DNA from: Thermoflexia bacterium
GTDB taxonomy: Bacteria > Chloroflexota > Anaerolineae > B4-G1 > DUEL01
DNA: 42,171 nucleotides
Direction of reading: 5' to 3'
Assembly (NCBI GenBank): GCA_011192125.1
Contig: DUEL01000013.1
Location: forward strand, 4,335-46,505
Shown piece by piece: positions 7,773 to 16,351 of this stretch; the stretch's first letter is position 1; every line of letters starts with the position of its first letter. Below the pieces are notes generated by a model. That model ran no database searches and was not told the DNA's origin. It saw only the letters and a program-made list of their open reading frames with translations. Both the position numbers and the translations under genes were made by a program.

Positions 7773-8906
7773 ATGCGTGACACTCCCTTCTGGCGCCGCT
7801 TTGATTACCTCCTGGTCGTCGTGATGCTGCTCCTTGTCGCCCTGGGCGTGGCGATGGTCCGCAGCGCCAACCAGGGCACCCCCGACCTGGCCGACCTCTG
7901 GCTGCGCCAACTCCGGTTCGCCGCGGCCGGGTTGGTCCTCTTCTTCGTCATCGCCGCCCTTCCCTACGAGTGGTTCCGACACGTCTGGTGGGCGGGCTAC
8001 CTCCTGGCGCTGGGTTCGCTCGTCCTCGTCCTCTTCATCGGCGAAAGCGAGATCGGCGACGTGCGGCGATGGTTCTACATCGGCAACTTCCGTCTCCAGC
8101 CCTCCTATCCGGCGCTGCTCCTTCACATCGTCGCCACCTCCGCCGTTCTCGACCACCGCTCCCGTAAGGAGCGACGGCTGGAGGTGGAAGGGGAAGAAAG
8201 CCCAGAACGGCCCGGCCTGGCGCTCTACCTTCTCTCCGGGGCGATGGCAACGGTCCTGGCCGGGCTCGTCTTCCGGGAGCCGGACCTCAGCACGGCTGTC
8301 ATCTTCGTCATCGTGTGGGGAGCCATCGCGTTCGTCTCGGGCGTTCGTCTCCTCTATCTGGGGCTCACCGGCCTGGCCGGTTTGGCCGCAGCGATCCCCC
8401 TGTGGCGGATTATGGAGGACTACCAGCGGGAGCGGATCCTGGTCTTTCTCAACCCGGCGCTGGATCCGGAGAAGCTCTATAACCTTCGTCAAGCGTTGAT
8501 CAGCATCGGCTCTGGCGGGTTGTGGGGACGCGGCTACGGGATCGGCAGCCAGAGTCAGCTGCACTTCCTCCGTGTGCGCCACACCGACTTCATCTTCTCC
8601 GTCGTCGGGGAGGAGTTGGGGTTCATCGGCACGATGTTGCTTCTATTCCTTTTCTGCCTGCTGGCCTGGCGGATCTTCCGCGCCGCGCTCCTGGCCCGCG
8701 ACCGGTTCGGGCGGCTGTTGGCGGTCGGCGCGGGCGCGGTGGTCTTCTTCCCCCTCATCGTCAACATCGGGATGAACATCGGGCTGTTGCCGGTGACGGG
8801 GCTTCCCCTCCCTTTCATCAGTTATGGCGGCAGTGCCCTCCTTACCTATATGGCGGCGATGGGGTTGGTGGAGGGAGTGGCGATGAGAAGGAAGGAGCGT
8901 GGGTGA
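7773..8906 (+). CDS. rodA: Peptidoglycan polymerase, RodA/FtsW (SEDS) family
   Basis: A 377-residue polytopic membrane protein of the SEDS family, which polymerises lipid II into peptidoglycan. Diagnostic regions are FREPDLSTAVIF, GGLWGRGYGIGSQ, HTDFIFSVVGEELGFIG and the closing MNIGLLPVTGLPLPFISYGGS. The last of these resembles RodA (elongation) more than FtsW (division). About ten membrane segments are apparent. The ATG at 7773 was chosen because the first transmembrane segment begins about 10 residues later and a GGTGAG site lies upstream; a longer frame from 7686 adds unconserved sequence. It follows minE after 102 bases, so division-site selection and wall synthesis may share a transcript. 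RodA versus FtsW is a judgement from motifs. Confidence 0.88.
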   Translation: MRDTPFWRRFDYLLVVVMLLLVALGVAMVRSANQGTPDLADLWLRQLRFAAAGLVLFFVIAALPYEWFRHVWWAGYLLALGSLVLVLFIGESEIGDVRRWFYIGNFRLQPSYPALLLHIVATSAVLDHRSRKERRLEVEGEESPERPGLALYLLSGAMATVLAGLVFREPDLSTAVIFVIVWGAIAFVSGVRLLYLGLTGLAGLAAAIPLWRIMEDYQRERILVFLNPALDPEKLYNLRQALISIGSGGLWGRGYGIGSQSQLHFLRVRHTDFIFSVVGEELGFIGTMLLLFLFCLLAWRIFRAALLARDRFGRLLAVGAGAVVFFPLIVNIGMNIGLLPVTGLPLPFISYGGSALLTYMAAMGLVEGVAMRRKERG

Positions 8907-8928
8907 TTGGGTGGTTAGGGGACCGGGT

Positions 8929-9969
8929 ATGGTGACGGTGGGGCTGACACGGCGGGGAAGCCGGCGGGAGACGGTGGCTGCGGCCTTGGAGGCTGTTGCG
9001 GATCAGGTGGACCTGGAGGGTGTCCGCCGGATCCTGGTCAAGCCCAACTTCGTCGCCACCGATCGTCCGCTGGCCGCCACCCACGTCGACGCGGTCCGGG
9101 CGGTGCTGGACTTCCTCCGCGCCCGATACGACGGGTCCATCGTGGTCGCCGAGGGAGCGGCCCTCTCCCCCACATGGGACGGGTTCCGCAATTACGGCTA
9201 CGAGTCGCTGGTGAAGGAGTACGGGGTCACGCTGCTCGACCTCAACGCCGACGATACGGTAGAGGTGGCGGTCTACGACCGACGACTGCGCCCGATGCGG
9301 CTGCGGCTGGCCTGTACAGCCGTCGAGGCCGACTTCCGGATCTCGATCTGCCCCCCGAAGACGCACGACACGGTGGTCGTGACCCTCGCTATCAAGAACA
9401 TAGTGATGGGCTCGCTGGTGAACCCCCATGCCGACCGACGCGCCGCGGCGGGGCCCGGTCGAGGAACGTTGGCGCGGATCGGCCGAATGGTCCCCGGTCG
9501 ACTCCGCCGGTCGTCGCTGGCAGAGCGGGTCAAGGGCACTCTCCTCGGCGGGCCCTCTGGTTCTCAGAAGATGGCGATGCACCAGGGGATCCCGGTCATC
9601 AATCTGAACCTGGCGCTGGTGGCGCAGGTCGTCTGGCCGGACCTGGCGGTGATCGATGGGTGGGAGGGGATGGAGGGGGAGGGACCAGGGCACGGCGACC
9701 CGGTCCCGTGGCGGATCGCCATCGCCGGAACCGACCCGCTGGCGGTGGACGCGCTGACCGCCCACCTGATGGGCTTCGAGCCGGAAGGGATCGGCTACCT
9801 CCATTACTGCCACCGGCTCGGGCTGGGCACCGCCGACCTGGAGGAGATCCGGACGGTGGGCGACCTGGAGCCGGACGCTGCCCTTCGTCCCTTCCGCCCT
9901 CATCCAACCGTGGGGGAGCAGCGGCGGTGGGAGTTGCCGGAGGCGGAGGAACTGCTGGGACTCGGATGA
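8929..9969 (+). CDS. DUF362 domain protein of unknown function
   Basis: A 346-residue member of the DUF362 family. The opening ILVKPNFVATDRP, the middle SICPPKTHDTVVVTLAIKN and the end IAGTDPLAVDALTAHLMGF are family landmarks. No cysteine-rich ferredoxin domain, which many DUF362 proteins carry, is present. The function is not known; relatives are often annotated as uncharacterised iron-sulfur-associated proteins. The ATG at 8929 was preferred because AGGGGA lies about 8 bases before it; an in-frame GTG at 8899 would overlap rodA by 8 bases. It is the last plus-strand gene before the convergent island, and the strand switch makes it the likely end of the minC transcript. Confidence 0.75.
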   Translation: MVTVGLTRRGSRRETVAAALEAVADQVDLEGVRRILVKPNFVATDRPLAATHVDAVRAVLDFLRARYDGSIVVAEGAALSPTWDGFRNYGYESLVKEYGVTLLDLNADDTVEVAVYDRRLRPMRLRLACTAVEADFRISICPPKTHDTVVVTLAIKNIVMGSLVNPHADRRAAAGPGRGTLARIGRMVPGRLRRSSLAERVKGTLLGGPSGSQKMAMHQGIPVINLNLALVAQVVWPDLAVIDGWEGMEGEGPGHGDPVPWRIAIAGTDPLAVDALTAHLMGFEPEGIGYLHYCHRLGLGTADLEEIRTVGDLEPDAALRPFRPHPTVGEQRRWELPEAEELLGLG

Positions 9970-10044
9970 GTCCGGCGGCGGATCTCTAGATTGGCCGCGA
10001 GGAGGGGATCACCTAGGTTCCCGTGGAGGGGACACATCCGCGCC

Positions 10045-10063
10045 CGGCCGCTCAACGCGGCCG
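10045..10063. other. GC-rich hairpin at a convergent gene junction
   Basis: CGGCCGC (10045-10051) and GCGGCCG (10057-10063) form a 7-bp stem around TCAAC, which contains the stop codon of the MmgE/PrpD gene. No T tract follows on either strand. It may help separate the DUF362 and MmgE/PrpD transcripts, but that is weakly supported. The rest of 9970-10051 shows nothing further. Confidence 0.35.
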
Positions 10064-11407
10064 TTGGACTACCGTCAAGGCGAGCGCCGCGGCGTTCGGC
10101 ACATCCTCGAAACGGCGGATCATCCCAGCCAGCGCTTCTACCCGCTCCGGCTTCAACACTTGACCCACCAGCCAGCGGAACTTCCGCTCCAGGCTCTCCT
10201 CGTCCCAGCAGCGCTGCGGATAGTTGATGTCCCCTTCGACGATCCCGGAATCCAACTCCCGGCCGTCCCGCAACCGGACCACGACGCGGCTGGCGAACCG
10301 GCCGCGCGGGTCGCCCTCCAACGCCAGCCGCTCCAGTTCGTTCATCTCCTCTGTCTCGACGGCCTCGACGCGCCGGGCCAGCGACCGCACCCGCTCGTCC
10401 GTCAGGCGTGGCTCCAGCACCTGCTTCGGCCCCACCTCGCCGTCGAACAGGAAGACCGCCAGAGGCCAGGCCAGGTTGAACTGGGCCTCCTCCGTGGTGG
10501 TCGGCAGCCGGGTGCCCAGGCGGACCGCCTCGTGGAACGCTTCGACCCGGATCCGCTCCACGTCCTCTGGCCCGAAGCCGTGCTCCTCCACCAGCCGCCG
10601 CAACCCCTCCAACGCCGGATGGGTCCACGCGCAGCAGGCGTACCGCTTCCAGGCCAGGCCGTCCACCATGATATAGCGCTCCCCGATGTCGGTCACCCAC
10701 TCCTGCACCTCCGGGAAGCCGAACAGGCTGGGTATGCCCGTGAACCCCTCGGCCGCCAGTTGGGCGGAGAGGATGCCGGTCATCGCCCCCCACCCGATGC
10801 CGTGTTTGACCATCGCCGGATGGTCGATATCGCGCATCATCGGCAGGTTGGGGGCGTGGTACTCGGCGATGCCCAGGGCGTGCTGCACTCGCTCCGGAGG
10901 CAACCCCATCAGGTGGGCCGCCACCGCCGCGCAGGCCACAGATCCCCATGACCCGCAGGCCTGGTAGACCTCGTGGGTGGCGTGCCAGATGCGGGCGGCC
11001 CGGTGGGCCACCTCGTAGCCGACGACCATCGCCGTGAGCATCTCCGCCCCGCTGGCCCCCCTCGCCTCGGCCAGCGCCAGCGCGGTGGGGAAGATCTGGA
11101 CCCCGGGGTGGCCCTTGGTGTAGATCGCGCAATCGTCGATGTCCACCGCGTTGGCTGCGTACCCGTTGGCGAAGGCGGCCCCCACCGCCGACGCCTTGCG
11201 GCCCGTGGTCAGGACGGTCGATTCCTCCCCGGGCCACACCCGGTGGGCGAACTCGGCGGTGATCCGGCTGACCCGGGCCGGGATGCCCGCCAGGGTCGCC
11301 CCCAGGGTGTCCATCAGGGCCAGCCGCGCCGTCCGCCGGACCTCCGCCGGGAGGTCATCCCAGGTAACACCCGCCACAAACTCCGCTACGGCCTGTTCAC
11401 CGTTCAT
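10052..11407 (-). CDS. MmgE/PrpD family protein (dehydratase/decarboxylase-like)
   Basis: A 451-residue protein of the MmgE/PrpD family, which includes 2-methylcitrate dehydratase and cis-aconitate decarboxylase. Family features are MDTLGATLAGI near residue 32, FANGYAANAVDIDDC, HPGVQIFPTALALAEARG, a central MVKHGIGWGAMTGILSAQLA and the C-terminal RVVVRLRDGRELD. Members act on small di- and tricarboxylic acids, so a dehydration or hydration step on a carboxylic acid intermediate is plausible here; the actual substrate is not known. No prpB, prpC or acnD-like gene is nearby, so a methylcitrate cycle is unlikely. Its start overlaps the stop of MttB-family gene 1 by 4 bases (ATGA). This makes it the last gene of the long minus-strand unit and suggests its step is linked to that methyltransferase. 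Confidence 0.88.
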   Translation of the reverse strand: MNGEQAVAEFVAGVTWDDLPAEVRRTARLALMDTLGATLAGIPARVSRITAEFAHRVWPGEESTVLTTGRKASAVGAAFANGYAANAVDIDDCAIYTKGHPGVQIFPTALALAEARGASGAEMLTAMVVGYEVAHRAARIWHATHEVYQACGSWGSVACAAVAAHLMGLPPERVQHALGIAEYHAPNLPMMRDIDHPAMVKHGIGWGAMTGILSAQLAAEGFTGIPSLFGFPEVQEWVTDIGERYIMVDGLAWKRYACCAWTHPALEGLRRLVEEHGFGPEDVERIRVEAFHEAVRLGTRLPTTTEEAQFNLAWPLAVFLFDGEVGPKQVLEPRLTDERVRSLARRVEAVETEEMNELERLALEGDPRGRFASRVVVRLRDGRELDSGIVEGDINYPQRCWDEESLERKFRWLVGQVLKPERVEALAGMIRRFEDVPNAAALALTVVQRPR

Positions 11408-12837
11408 TCGGCCTGCTCCAGAATGTATCGGATTTCCTCCTTGACGCTATCCGGCAGCGGCTCCGGCTCGTGCTCCTCGATGATCGCCAGTGTGCGCTCC
11501 CGCAGCCGGTCGCCCAAACGCTTACCTCCCTTCGCCGCCCATTCTCCCACCCGGTCCCGGCTGAAGAGGGTGGGTTGCCAGAAGCGGCGGAAGTTCTTCA
11601 GCGTGTGTTTGTGGCTGAGGAAGTGGCCGCCTGGCCCCACCTCGTGGATCACGTCGATGGCGAGCGACTCCGGATCGAGCGAGACGCCGTCGGTGAACCG
11701 GCGCATCATGTCGATCACCTCCGCCGTGAAGACGATCATCTCCGGCGAGGTGGTCAACCCGGCCTCCAGGTAGCCGACGTCGTGGACCAGGTTGGTCCCG
11801 GTCAGCAGCGCCACCAGCACGGAGAAAGCGGCGTCGGCGGCGGCCTGCTCATCCATCACGCAACTGTCGGAGTGACCGGCGTAGCCCCACGTGGGCAGCC
11901 CGTAGTACCGCCCCATCTCCGCCACCAGCACCCGCGCCAGTTGGAACTCCGGCGCGCCGTACACGCTGATAGTGGTCTTCATATCCATATGGTGGAGGCC
12001 CTGACCGTACACGAAGGGCGCGCCCGGTCGCTTAAGTTGGTGCATCACCAGGCTGGAGAGCACCTCGGCGTTGCCCAGGGCCAACCCTCCCGCCAGCGTC
12101 ACCGGGGCGGTCCCGCCCATCATCGGGGCGGGGGAGTGCACGATGGGGAGGCTCTGCTCGGCCATATAGAGCAGTTTGGCCGTGGCGGTGTCGGAGTGTT
12201 TGAGGGGGGTGGACGGCTCGGAGTACAACAGCAATGTGGGGTTCATCCGCAGCGCGTCGATCCCACCGGCAGCGGCCGCCGCCATTGCCACGATCGCCTC
12301 CGCATCGGCTTTGTCGTCGCACACGAAGACGATCGGCTTGGTCGTGTGCTCCAGCATCAGCGCGAACTGGTGCCGGTACGGGTTGGCCTGGCCCAGGTCG
12401 GAGGGGATGCCCATCGACATACAGAAGGTCAACTGGGGAAGGGCGTCCACCACGTGGATGCAATCCACTACGTCGGCCAGGGTGAAGGGACGCCGCTCGC
12501 CGGTCCGCGGGTCGAGGTAGTTCGGACAGTCCGAACCGGTGCCGAAGTTGACCACGCGCCCCTCCAGCGGGGCCACCACTCGATTGCTCCCGCGACCACA
12601 GAGGGCGACGCGCGAGGGAGCCTGCTGGAGGGCCCACTCCACCAGGCCCGGCGGGAAGCGGACCAGGTTCTCGTCGGTGACCCAGGCCCCTGCCTCCCGC
12701 AGCAGATCCAACGCGTCCTGGTTGTACACGCGGACCCCGGTGCGGCGCAGGATCTCCAGCGAAGCGTGGTGGATCGCCTCACACTGTTCGTCGTCCAGCA
12801 TCCTCATCCGCGGAAACGCCAGGGTGTCGTAGTTCAT
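11404..12837 (-). CDS. MttB-family corrinoid methyltransferase, copy 1 (non-pyrrolysine)
   Basis: A 477-residue MttB-superfamily protein. Characteristic parts are LEILRRTGVRVYN near residue 28, FGTGSDC at 98-104 followed by DPRTGERR, HTTKPIVF near 164, YYGLPTWGYAG near 311 and LVHDVGY at about 350-356. Family enzymes move a methyl group from a methylated amine to a corrinoid protein. True trimethylamine MttB needs an in-frame UAG read as pyrrolysine. This frame is complete without one, so it belongs to the branch that includes glycine betaine methyltransferase MtgB, and its substrate is unknown. Both ends overlap neighbours by 4 bases: the start overlaps the aldehyde oxidoreductase stop, and the end overlaps the MmgE/PrpD start. 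That coupling points to consecutive steps. No corrinoid gene is directly adjacent; the one at 27153 may serve it. Confidence 0.88.
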   Translation of the reverse strand: MNYDTLAFPRMRMLDDEQCEAIHHASLEILRRTGVRVYNQDALDLLREAGAWVTDENLVRFPPGLVEWALQQAPSRVALCGRGSNRVVAPLEGRVVNFGTGSDCPNYLDPRTGERRPFTLADVVDCIHVVDALPQLTFCMSMGIPSDLGQANPYRHQFALMLEHTTKPIVFVCDDKADAEAIVAMAAAAAGGIDALRMNPTLLLYSEPSTPLKHSDTATAKLLYMAEQSLPIVHSPAPMMGGTAPVTLAGGLALGNAEVLSSLVMHQLKRPGAPFVYGQGLHHMDMKTTISVYGAPEFQLARVLVAEMGRYYGLPTWGYAGHSDSCVMDEQAAADAAFSVLVALLTGTNLVHDVGYLEAGLTTSPEMIVFTAEVIDMMRRFTDGVSLDPESLAIDVIHEVGPGGHFLSHKHTLKNFRRFWQPTLFSRDRVGEWAAKGGKRLGDRLRERTLAIIEEHEPEPLPDSVKEEIRYILEQAE

Positions 12838-14717
12838 CCTCCGTGTCCTCCTTCTGCGGTTTCGCCTGCGAAGTCCTCAAGACCCAGTTCTCGCAGTTTC
12901 TCCAACGTGGGCCGCCCTTCGGCGTCCCATCCCATCGCTGTGTAGAAGTCGCCGACCAGTTTCTGAATGTCCACCACCATCCCCTGCGTGGGGCCCGGGT
13001 CGGTGACCCGCTCCTCGGTGAACCGATCCGGCAGGTCGTCGTCCTCCGGCTTGGCACCGAGGCGTAGGTCGAACAGCCGCTCCAGGTTCAGGATCCGCTC
13101 GCCCACGAGGGCCAACTCCTCCCCACTCACCTCCCAGCCGGTCAACGCGGCCACCAGTTCCGCCTCGTTCTCCAGCCGGAAGTCGCACAAAACGGAGAGG
13201 ATGGGCACCTTGCACATCCCCAGCGAGTCAATGACGGCGGAGACGGCCATCGTCCGTTTGACCAGCGCTCCCTTTCCCTCCGCCGCCAGCCGGTCCACCG
13301 CCTTCTCGGTGCCGAACCACTCCCGGCCCTCCTCGGGGTCCCACCGGAGTTCCGGCAGGGCGTAGACGCTGGTCCAATCCCCGCCCCGGGTGGAGACGGC
13401 GTACCCCAGGGCCGACCCCAGCGCGCCCCGGGGGTCGTAGGCGGTGAGTTCCATCCCTTTGACGTGCAGCGCGTAGGCCTCCGCGCCCCGTCCGATGAGG
13501 CGGGCCGCCCGCTGTACCCCCTCCGCCAGGACCGCGCCGAACCCCTCGCGGCGGGCGATCCGGCGCATCATCGCTTCCATCGCCTCGGCGTTCCCCCAGG
13601 TGAGTCGAACGCCGTCCGTATCCCGCTCGGTGACGATGCCCCGCTCGTAAAGTTCCATCGCGAACGCCAGGACCCCCGCCACCGAGATCGCATCAAGGCC
13701 CAGATCGCCCGCGAGATTGTAGAGATAGAGCAGCGCCTCGGGGTCGTCCAGGCCGCACTTGGCCCCCAGGTTGACGATCGGCTCGATGTCGGGCCGCTCC
13801 CCCCGGGTCCCGGCGTACCGGCCCCGTTTGATCTCGATCTCCGCCTTGCAGTGGACCGGACAGCGGTAGCAGGAGCGGGGACGGGTGACGTAGTCGATGA
13901 GCCGCTTGCCGTCGATGCGGGATGCCCCCTCGAACCGCACCCGCTGATAGTTCTGCGTGGCGAGCAGCCCCATCTCGTCGGCCCATTCGACGAAGGCGCT
14001 GTTGCTGTAGCGGGCGTAGATCTCGTAGCGGGGGGCGTTGCGGATCCGGTCCAGGTAGGCGCGGACCACCTGACGGGCGCGGGGATCGGCCTTGGGTCGG
14101 CCCTTTGGGGCCGATACGACGATGGCCTTGAGGTTCTTCGAGCCCATCACGGCCCCCATCCCCGTCCGCCCGGCGGCGTGGCGGGTGCCGGTCATGATGC
14201 AGGCATACCGGACCCGGTTCTCGCCCCCCGGCCCGATGACGAAGAGACGGACCCCATCGCCCAGTTCGGATCGGATCCGCTCGGCCGCGTCGCGGGAGTC
14301 GAGCCCCCACAGGTCGCCGGCATCCCGGAGTTCCACGTCCTCCTCACCGATCCAGAGAAGCACGGGGCGCGAGGCGCGGCCACGGACGACGACCGCCTGG
14401 TACCCGGCCGCCCGCAGCGCCGCGCCGAAGTGCCCGCCGACGTTGGAACTGCCCAGGAGGCCGGTCAGCGGGGATCGAGCACCGACGTGCAGCCGAGAGG
14501 AGGCGGGGGCCTCCGTGCCGGTCAACAGACCGCAACTCAGCACGAGGACGTTCTCCGGCCCCAGCGGGTCCACCTCCGGCCCGAGGTTCTTGGCCAGCAG
14601 CCAGGCGTTGATCCCCCGCCCGCCCAGAAACCGTCGCACGAGCGACTCCGGTAGGTCACTCTGCTCAACCCGCTCCTCGCTCAGATCGACCGTCAACAAT
14701 CTCCCTACGAATTCCAC
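12834..14717 (-). CDS. Aldehyde ferredoxin oxidoreductase homologue (tungsten enzyme family)
   Basis: A 627-residue protein of the AOR family, close to the normal length. The N-terminal cofactor domain opens GRLLTVDLSEERVE and has LGGRGINAWLL, APASSRLHVGARSPLTG and GRTGMGAVMGSKNLKAI, which are tungstopterin-binding regions. The 4Fe-4S ligands are C283, C286 and C290 (SCYRCPVHC) plus C502 in DSLGMC. AOR enzymes oxidise aldehydes to acids with ferredoxin in the cytoplasm and need tungsten or molybdenum and anaerobic or microoxic conditions. GTG at 14717 follows a GGAGGGAG site, and the end overlaps MttB copy 1 by 4 bases. The neighbouring alcohol dehydrogenase could supply an aldehyde. The exact aldehyde is not inferable. 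The hairpin repeat at 14740-14820 lies just upstream. Confidence 0.9.
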   Translation of the reverse strand: MEFVGRLLTVDLSEERVEQSDLPESLVRRFLGGRGINAWLLAKNLGPEVDPLGPENVLVLSCGLLTGTEAPASSRLHVGARSPLTGLLGSSNVGGHFGAALRAAGYQAVVVRGRASRPVLLWIGEEDVELRDAGDLWGLDSRDAAERIRSELGDGVRLFVIGPGGENRVRYACIMTGTRHAAGRTGMGAVMGSKNLKAIVVSAPKGRPKADPRARQVVRAYLDRIRNAPRYEIYARYSNSAFVEWADEMGLLATQNYQRVRFEGASRIDGKRLIDYVTRPRSCYRCPVHCKAEIEIKRGRYAGTRGERPDIEPIVNLGAKCGLDDPEALLYLYNLAGDLGLDAISVAGVLAFAMELYERGIVTERDTDGVRLTWGNAEAMEAMMRRIARREGFGAVLAEGVQRAARLIGRGAEAYALHVKGMELTAYDPRGALGSALGYAVSTRGGDWTSVYALPELRWDPEEGREWFGTEKAVDRLAAEGKGALVKRTMAVSAVIDSLGMCKVPILSVLCDFRLENEAELVAALTGWEVSGEELALVGERILNLERLFDLRLGAKPEDDDLPDRFTEERVTDPGPTQGMVVDIQKLVGDFYTAMGWDAEGRPTLEKLRELGLEDFAGETAEGGHGG

Positions 14718-14739
14718 ATCTCCCTCCGAACGGAAACGT

Positions 14740-14820
14740 TCTCACCACAGAGACAGAGAGGACACAGAGAAACTCAGAAAACAGAGAGAACTCTGTGCTC
14801 TCTGTGCCTCTGTGGTGAAA
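14740..14820. repeat. Dispersed hairpin repeat, copy A
   Basis: An imperfect inverted repeat lies between MttB copy 2 and the aldehyde oxidoreductase gene. The left arm begins CTCACCACAGAGACAGAGAG, and the right arm ends CTCTGTGCCTCTGTGGTGAA. About 23 of 27 arm positions pair, around a centre of about 22 bases. It starts 2 bases downstream of the MttB copy 2 stop, so it could also act as an mRNA 3' stem. Confidence 0.85.
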
Positions 14821-14822
14821 CT

Positions 14823-16256
14823 TCAAGCCTGCTTCAAGATGGCCGCGATCTTCTTCGCCGCGCCCTCCGGCAGCGGGACCGGCTCGTGGGTCGCCAGGAT
14901 CTGGCGGAGCCGCTCACGGACCCGATCGAGCATCGTGGGCGCGCCAGCCGCCTGCCAGGTGACCCACGGATCCCTGTCCATCAGCGTCGGCACCCAGATC
15001 TCAGACCGACACCGCCGCGCCGTCTCTTTGGCGGAGAGGAATTCCCCGCCCGGACCGACCCGGTCGATCAGGTCCAGCATCAGTGTGTCGTCGCTGACCT
15101 CGACGCCGCGCATAATCCGCCGGACCATCCCGATGATCTCGTCGGTCATCACCACCATCTCCAGCGAGCCGATGTCGGCGCAGTCGAGAAAACCGACGTC
15201 GTGAATCAGCGTCGCGCCGCTCAGCCCGGAGAGGACCACCTGCACCGTACTCTCGATCGCCGCCTGCAGGTCGACCACCTTCGCCTCGGACGCCCCGGCG
15301 GTGCCCATAAAGGGGATGCCCAGGTAGCGGGAGATGTCGGACATCGCCGCGCTGTAGAGGCTCATCTCCGGGCCGCCGTAGGCCGGCCGCCCGGTGCGCA
15401 GGTCGGTCGGCTGGGGGACGCCGCCGATGCAGACCCGCGTCCCCCGTCGCTTCAGTTGGATGATCGCCAACCCGCTCAGCGCTCCCGCCAGGTAGATGAC
15501 CAAGAGACCTGCCCCGGTGATGGGCGCAGTGGAGCCCGCCGTGCCGCCGCCCAGGTAGACGATCGGCAGGTCGTGCTCCGCCGCCCAGAGGACGTTCGCC
15601 AGGTCCTCGTCGGTGTGCACGAGGGGGGCCTGGAAGGTGGAGAAGAAGGCCAGGAAGGGCCGGCGGCGCAGGGACGGTTCGTCGCCAGCCACCGCCAGCG
15701 CGATCTCGTAGATCAGGCGGACGTTGTCCACCGAGTAGGCCCAGGGCAGGACCGGTTTGACGGTGTTGGCGACCATCTCCGCGAACTCGAACACCGGGGC
15801 CAGGTGGTGCGGCACGTCGTCGATCAGCCCCAGGCCCATCACGTAGTCGATATTCTCCAGCGCGTCGCACACCCGGGCGACGGTGCCGGGGTCGCCCCGA
15901 CGGACCTTCCGCCGTTCGCCCGTCTCGGGGTCGATGAAATACGTGCAGGTGGGGCCGGGGCCGAAATAGACCCGATCCGGCACCACCTGGATGCGAGGTC
16001 GGCCGTCCCGTCCCCAAAGGGTAAAGGAGCGGGGCGTGGCGGCGACGGCGTCCTGGATGATGTGTGGTGGGATGCGCACCCGCACCCCTTCGACGTCGGC
16101 ACCTGCTGCCGCCAGGAGGTCGCGCGCCTCCTCGTTGAGCACGTTGACCCCCGTGCGCTGGAGGCACTCCAGGGTCGCCTGATAGACCCTCTCGATCTGC
16201 CGGTCGGACAGCACGCGGAACTGCGGCGTCTGATGTGCGGCGTAGTTCGCTTCCAT
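14823..16256 (-). CDS. MttB-family corrinoid methyltransferase, copy 2 (divergent motif)
   Basis: A 477-residue MttB-superfamily protein, without an in-frame amber codon. It has LECLQRTGVNVLN near residue 29, IDPETGERR at 108-116, NTVKPVLPW at 164-172 and LIHDVGF at 350-356. It departs from its three relatives in this window at residues 98-104: FGPGPTC instead of FG-x-GSDC, so the acidic residue before the cysteine is replaced by Thr. The motif after RYLGIPF also differs. This suggests a different substrate or a changed role. The ATG at 16254-16256 follows an AGGAGAG site. The gene is bracketed by hairpin repeats A and B and lies between the methylaspartate ammonia-lyase homologue and the aldehyde oxidoreductase, on the same strand as both. 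Confidence 0.86.
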   Translation of the reverse strand: MEANYAAHQTPQFRVLSDRQIERVYQATLECLQRTGVNVLNEEARDLLAAAGADVEGVRVRIPPHIIQDAVAATPRSFTLWGRDGRPRIQVVPDRVYFGPGPTCTYFIDPETGERRKVRRGDPGTVARVCDALENIDYVMGLGLIDDVPHHLAPVFEFAEMVANTVKPVLPWAYSVDNVRLIYEIALAVAGDEPSLRRRPFLAFFSTFQAPLVHTDEDLANVLWAAEHDLPIVYLGGGTAGSTAPITGAGLLVIYLAGALSGLAIIQLKRRGTRVCIGGVPQPTDLRTGRPAYGGPEMSLYSAAMSDISRYLGIPFMGTAGASEAKVVDLQAAIESTVQVVLSGLSGATLIHDVGFLDCADIGSLEMVVMTDEIIGMVRRIMRGVEVSDDTLMLDLIDRVGPGGEFLSAKETARRCRSEIWVPTLMDRDPWVTWQAAGAPTMLDRVRERLRQILATHEPVPLPEGAAKKIAAILKQA

Positions 16257-16279
16257 ACAAACTCTCTCCTAGAAGGTTT

Positions 16280-16351
16280 ACCACAGAGACGCAGAGGACA
16301 CAGAGTCTCTCTAATTTATGAGATCCTCTGTGTCCTCTGTGCCTCTGTGGT
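16280..16351. repeat. Dispersed hairpin repeat, copy B
   Basis: An inverted repeat whose left arm is ACCACAGAGACGCAGAGGAC and whose right arm ends GTCCTCTGTGCCTCTGTGGT, with about 24 of 26 positions pairing. The right arm is part of the coding sequence of the ammonia-lyase homologue ending at 16311, and it encodes the last residues of that protein. Confidence 0.88.

Noticed and set aside
10052..11407. Methylcitrate cycle (prp) operon.
   Set aside because: Only a MmgE/PrpD-type gene is present; no methylcitrate synthase, methylisocitrate lyase or aconitase-like gene lies nearby.
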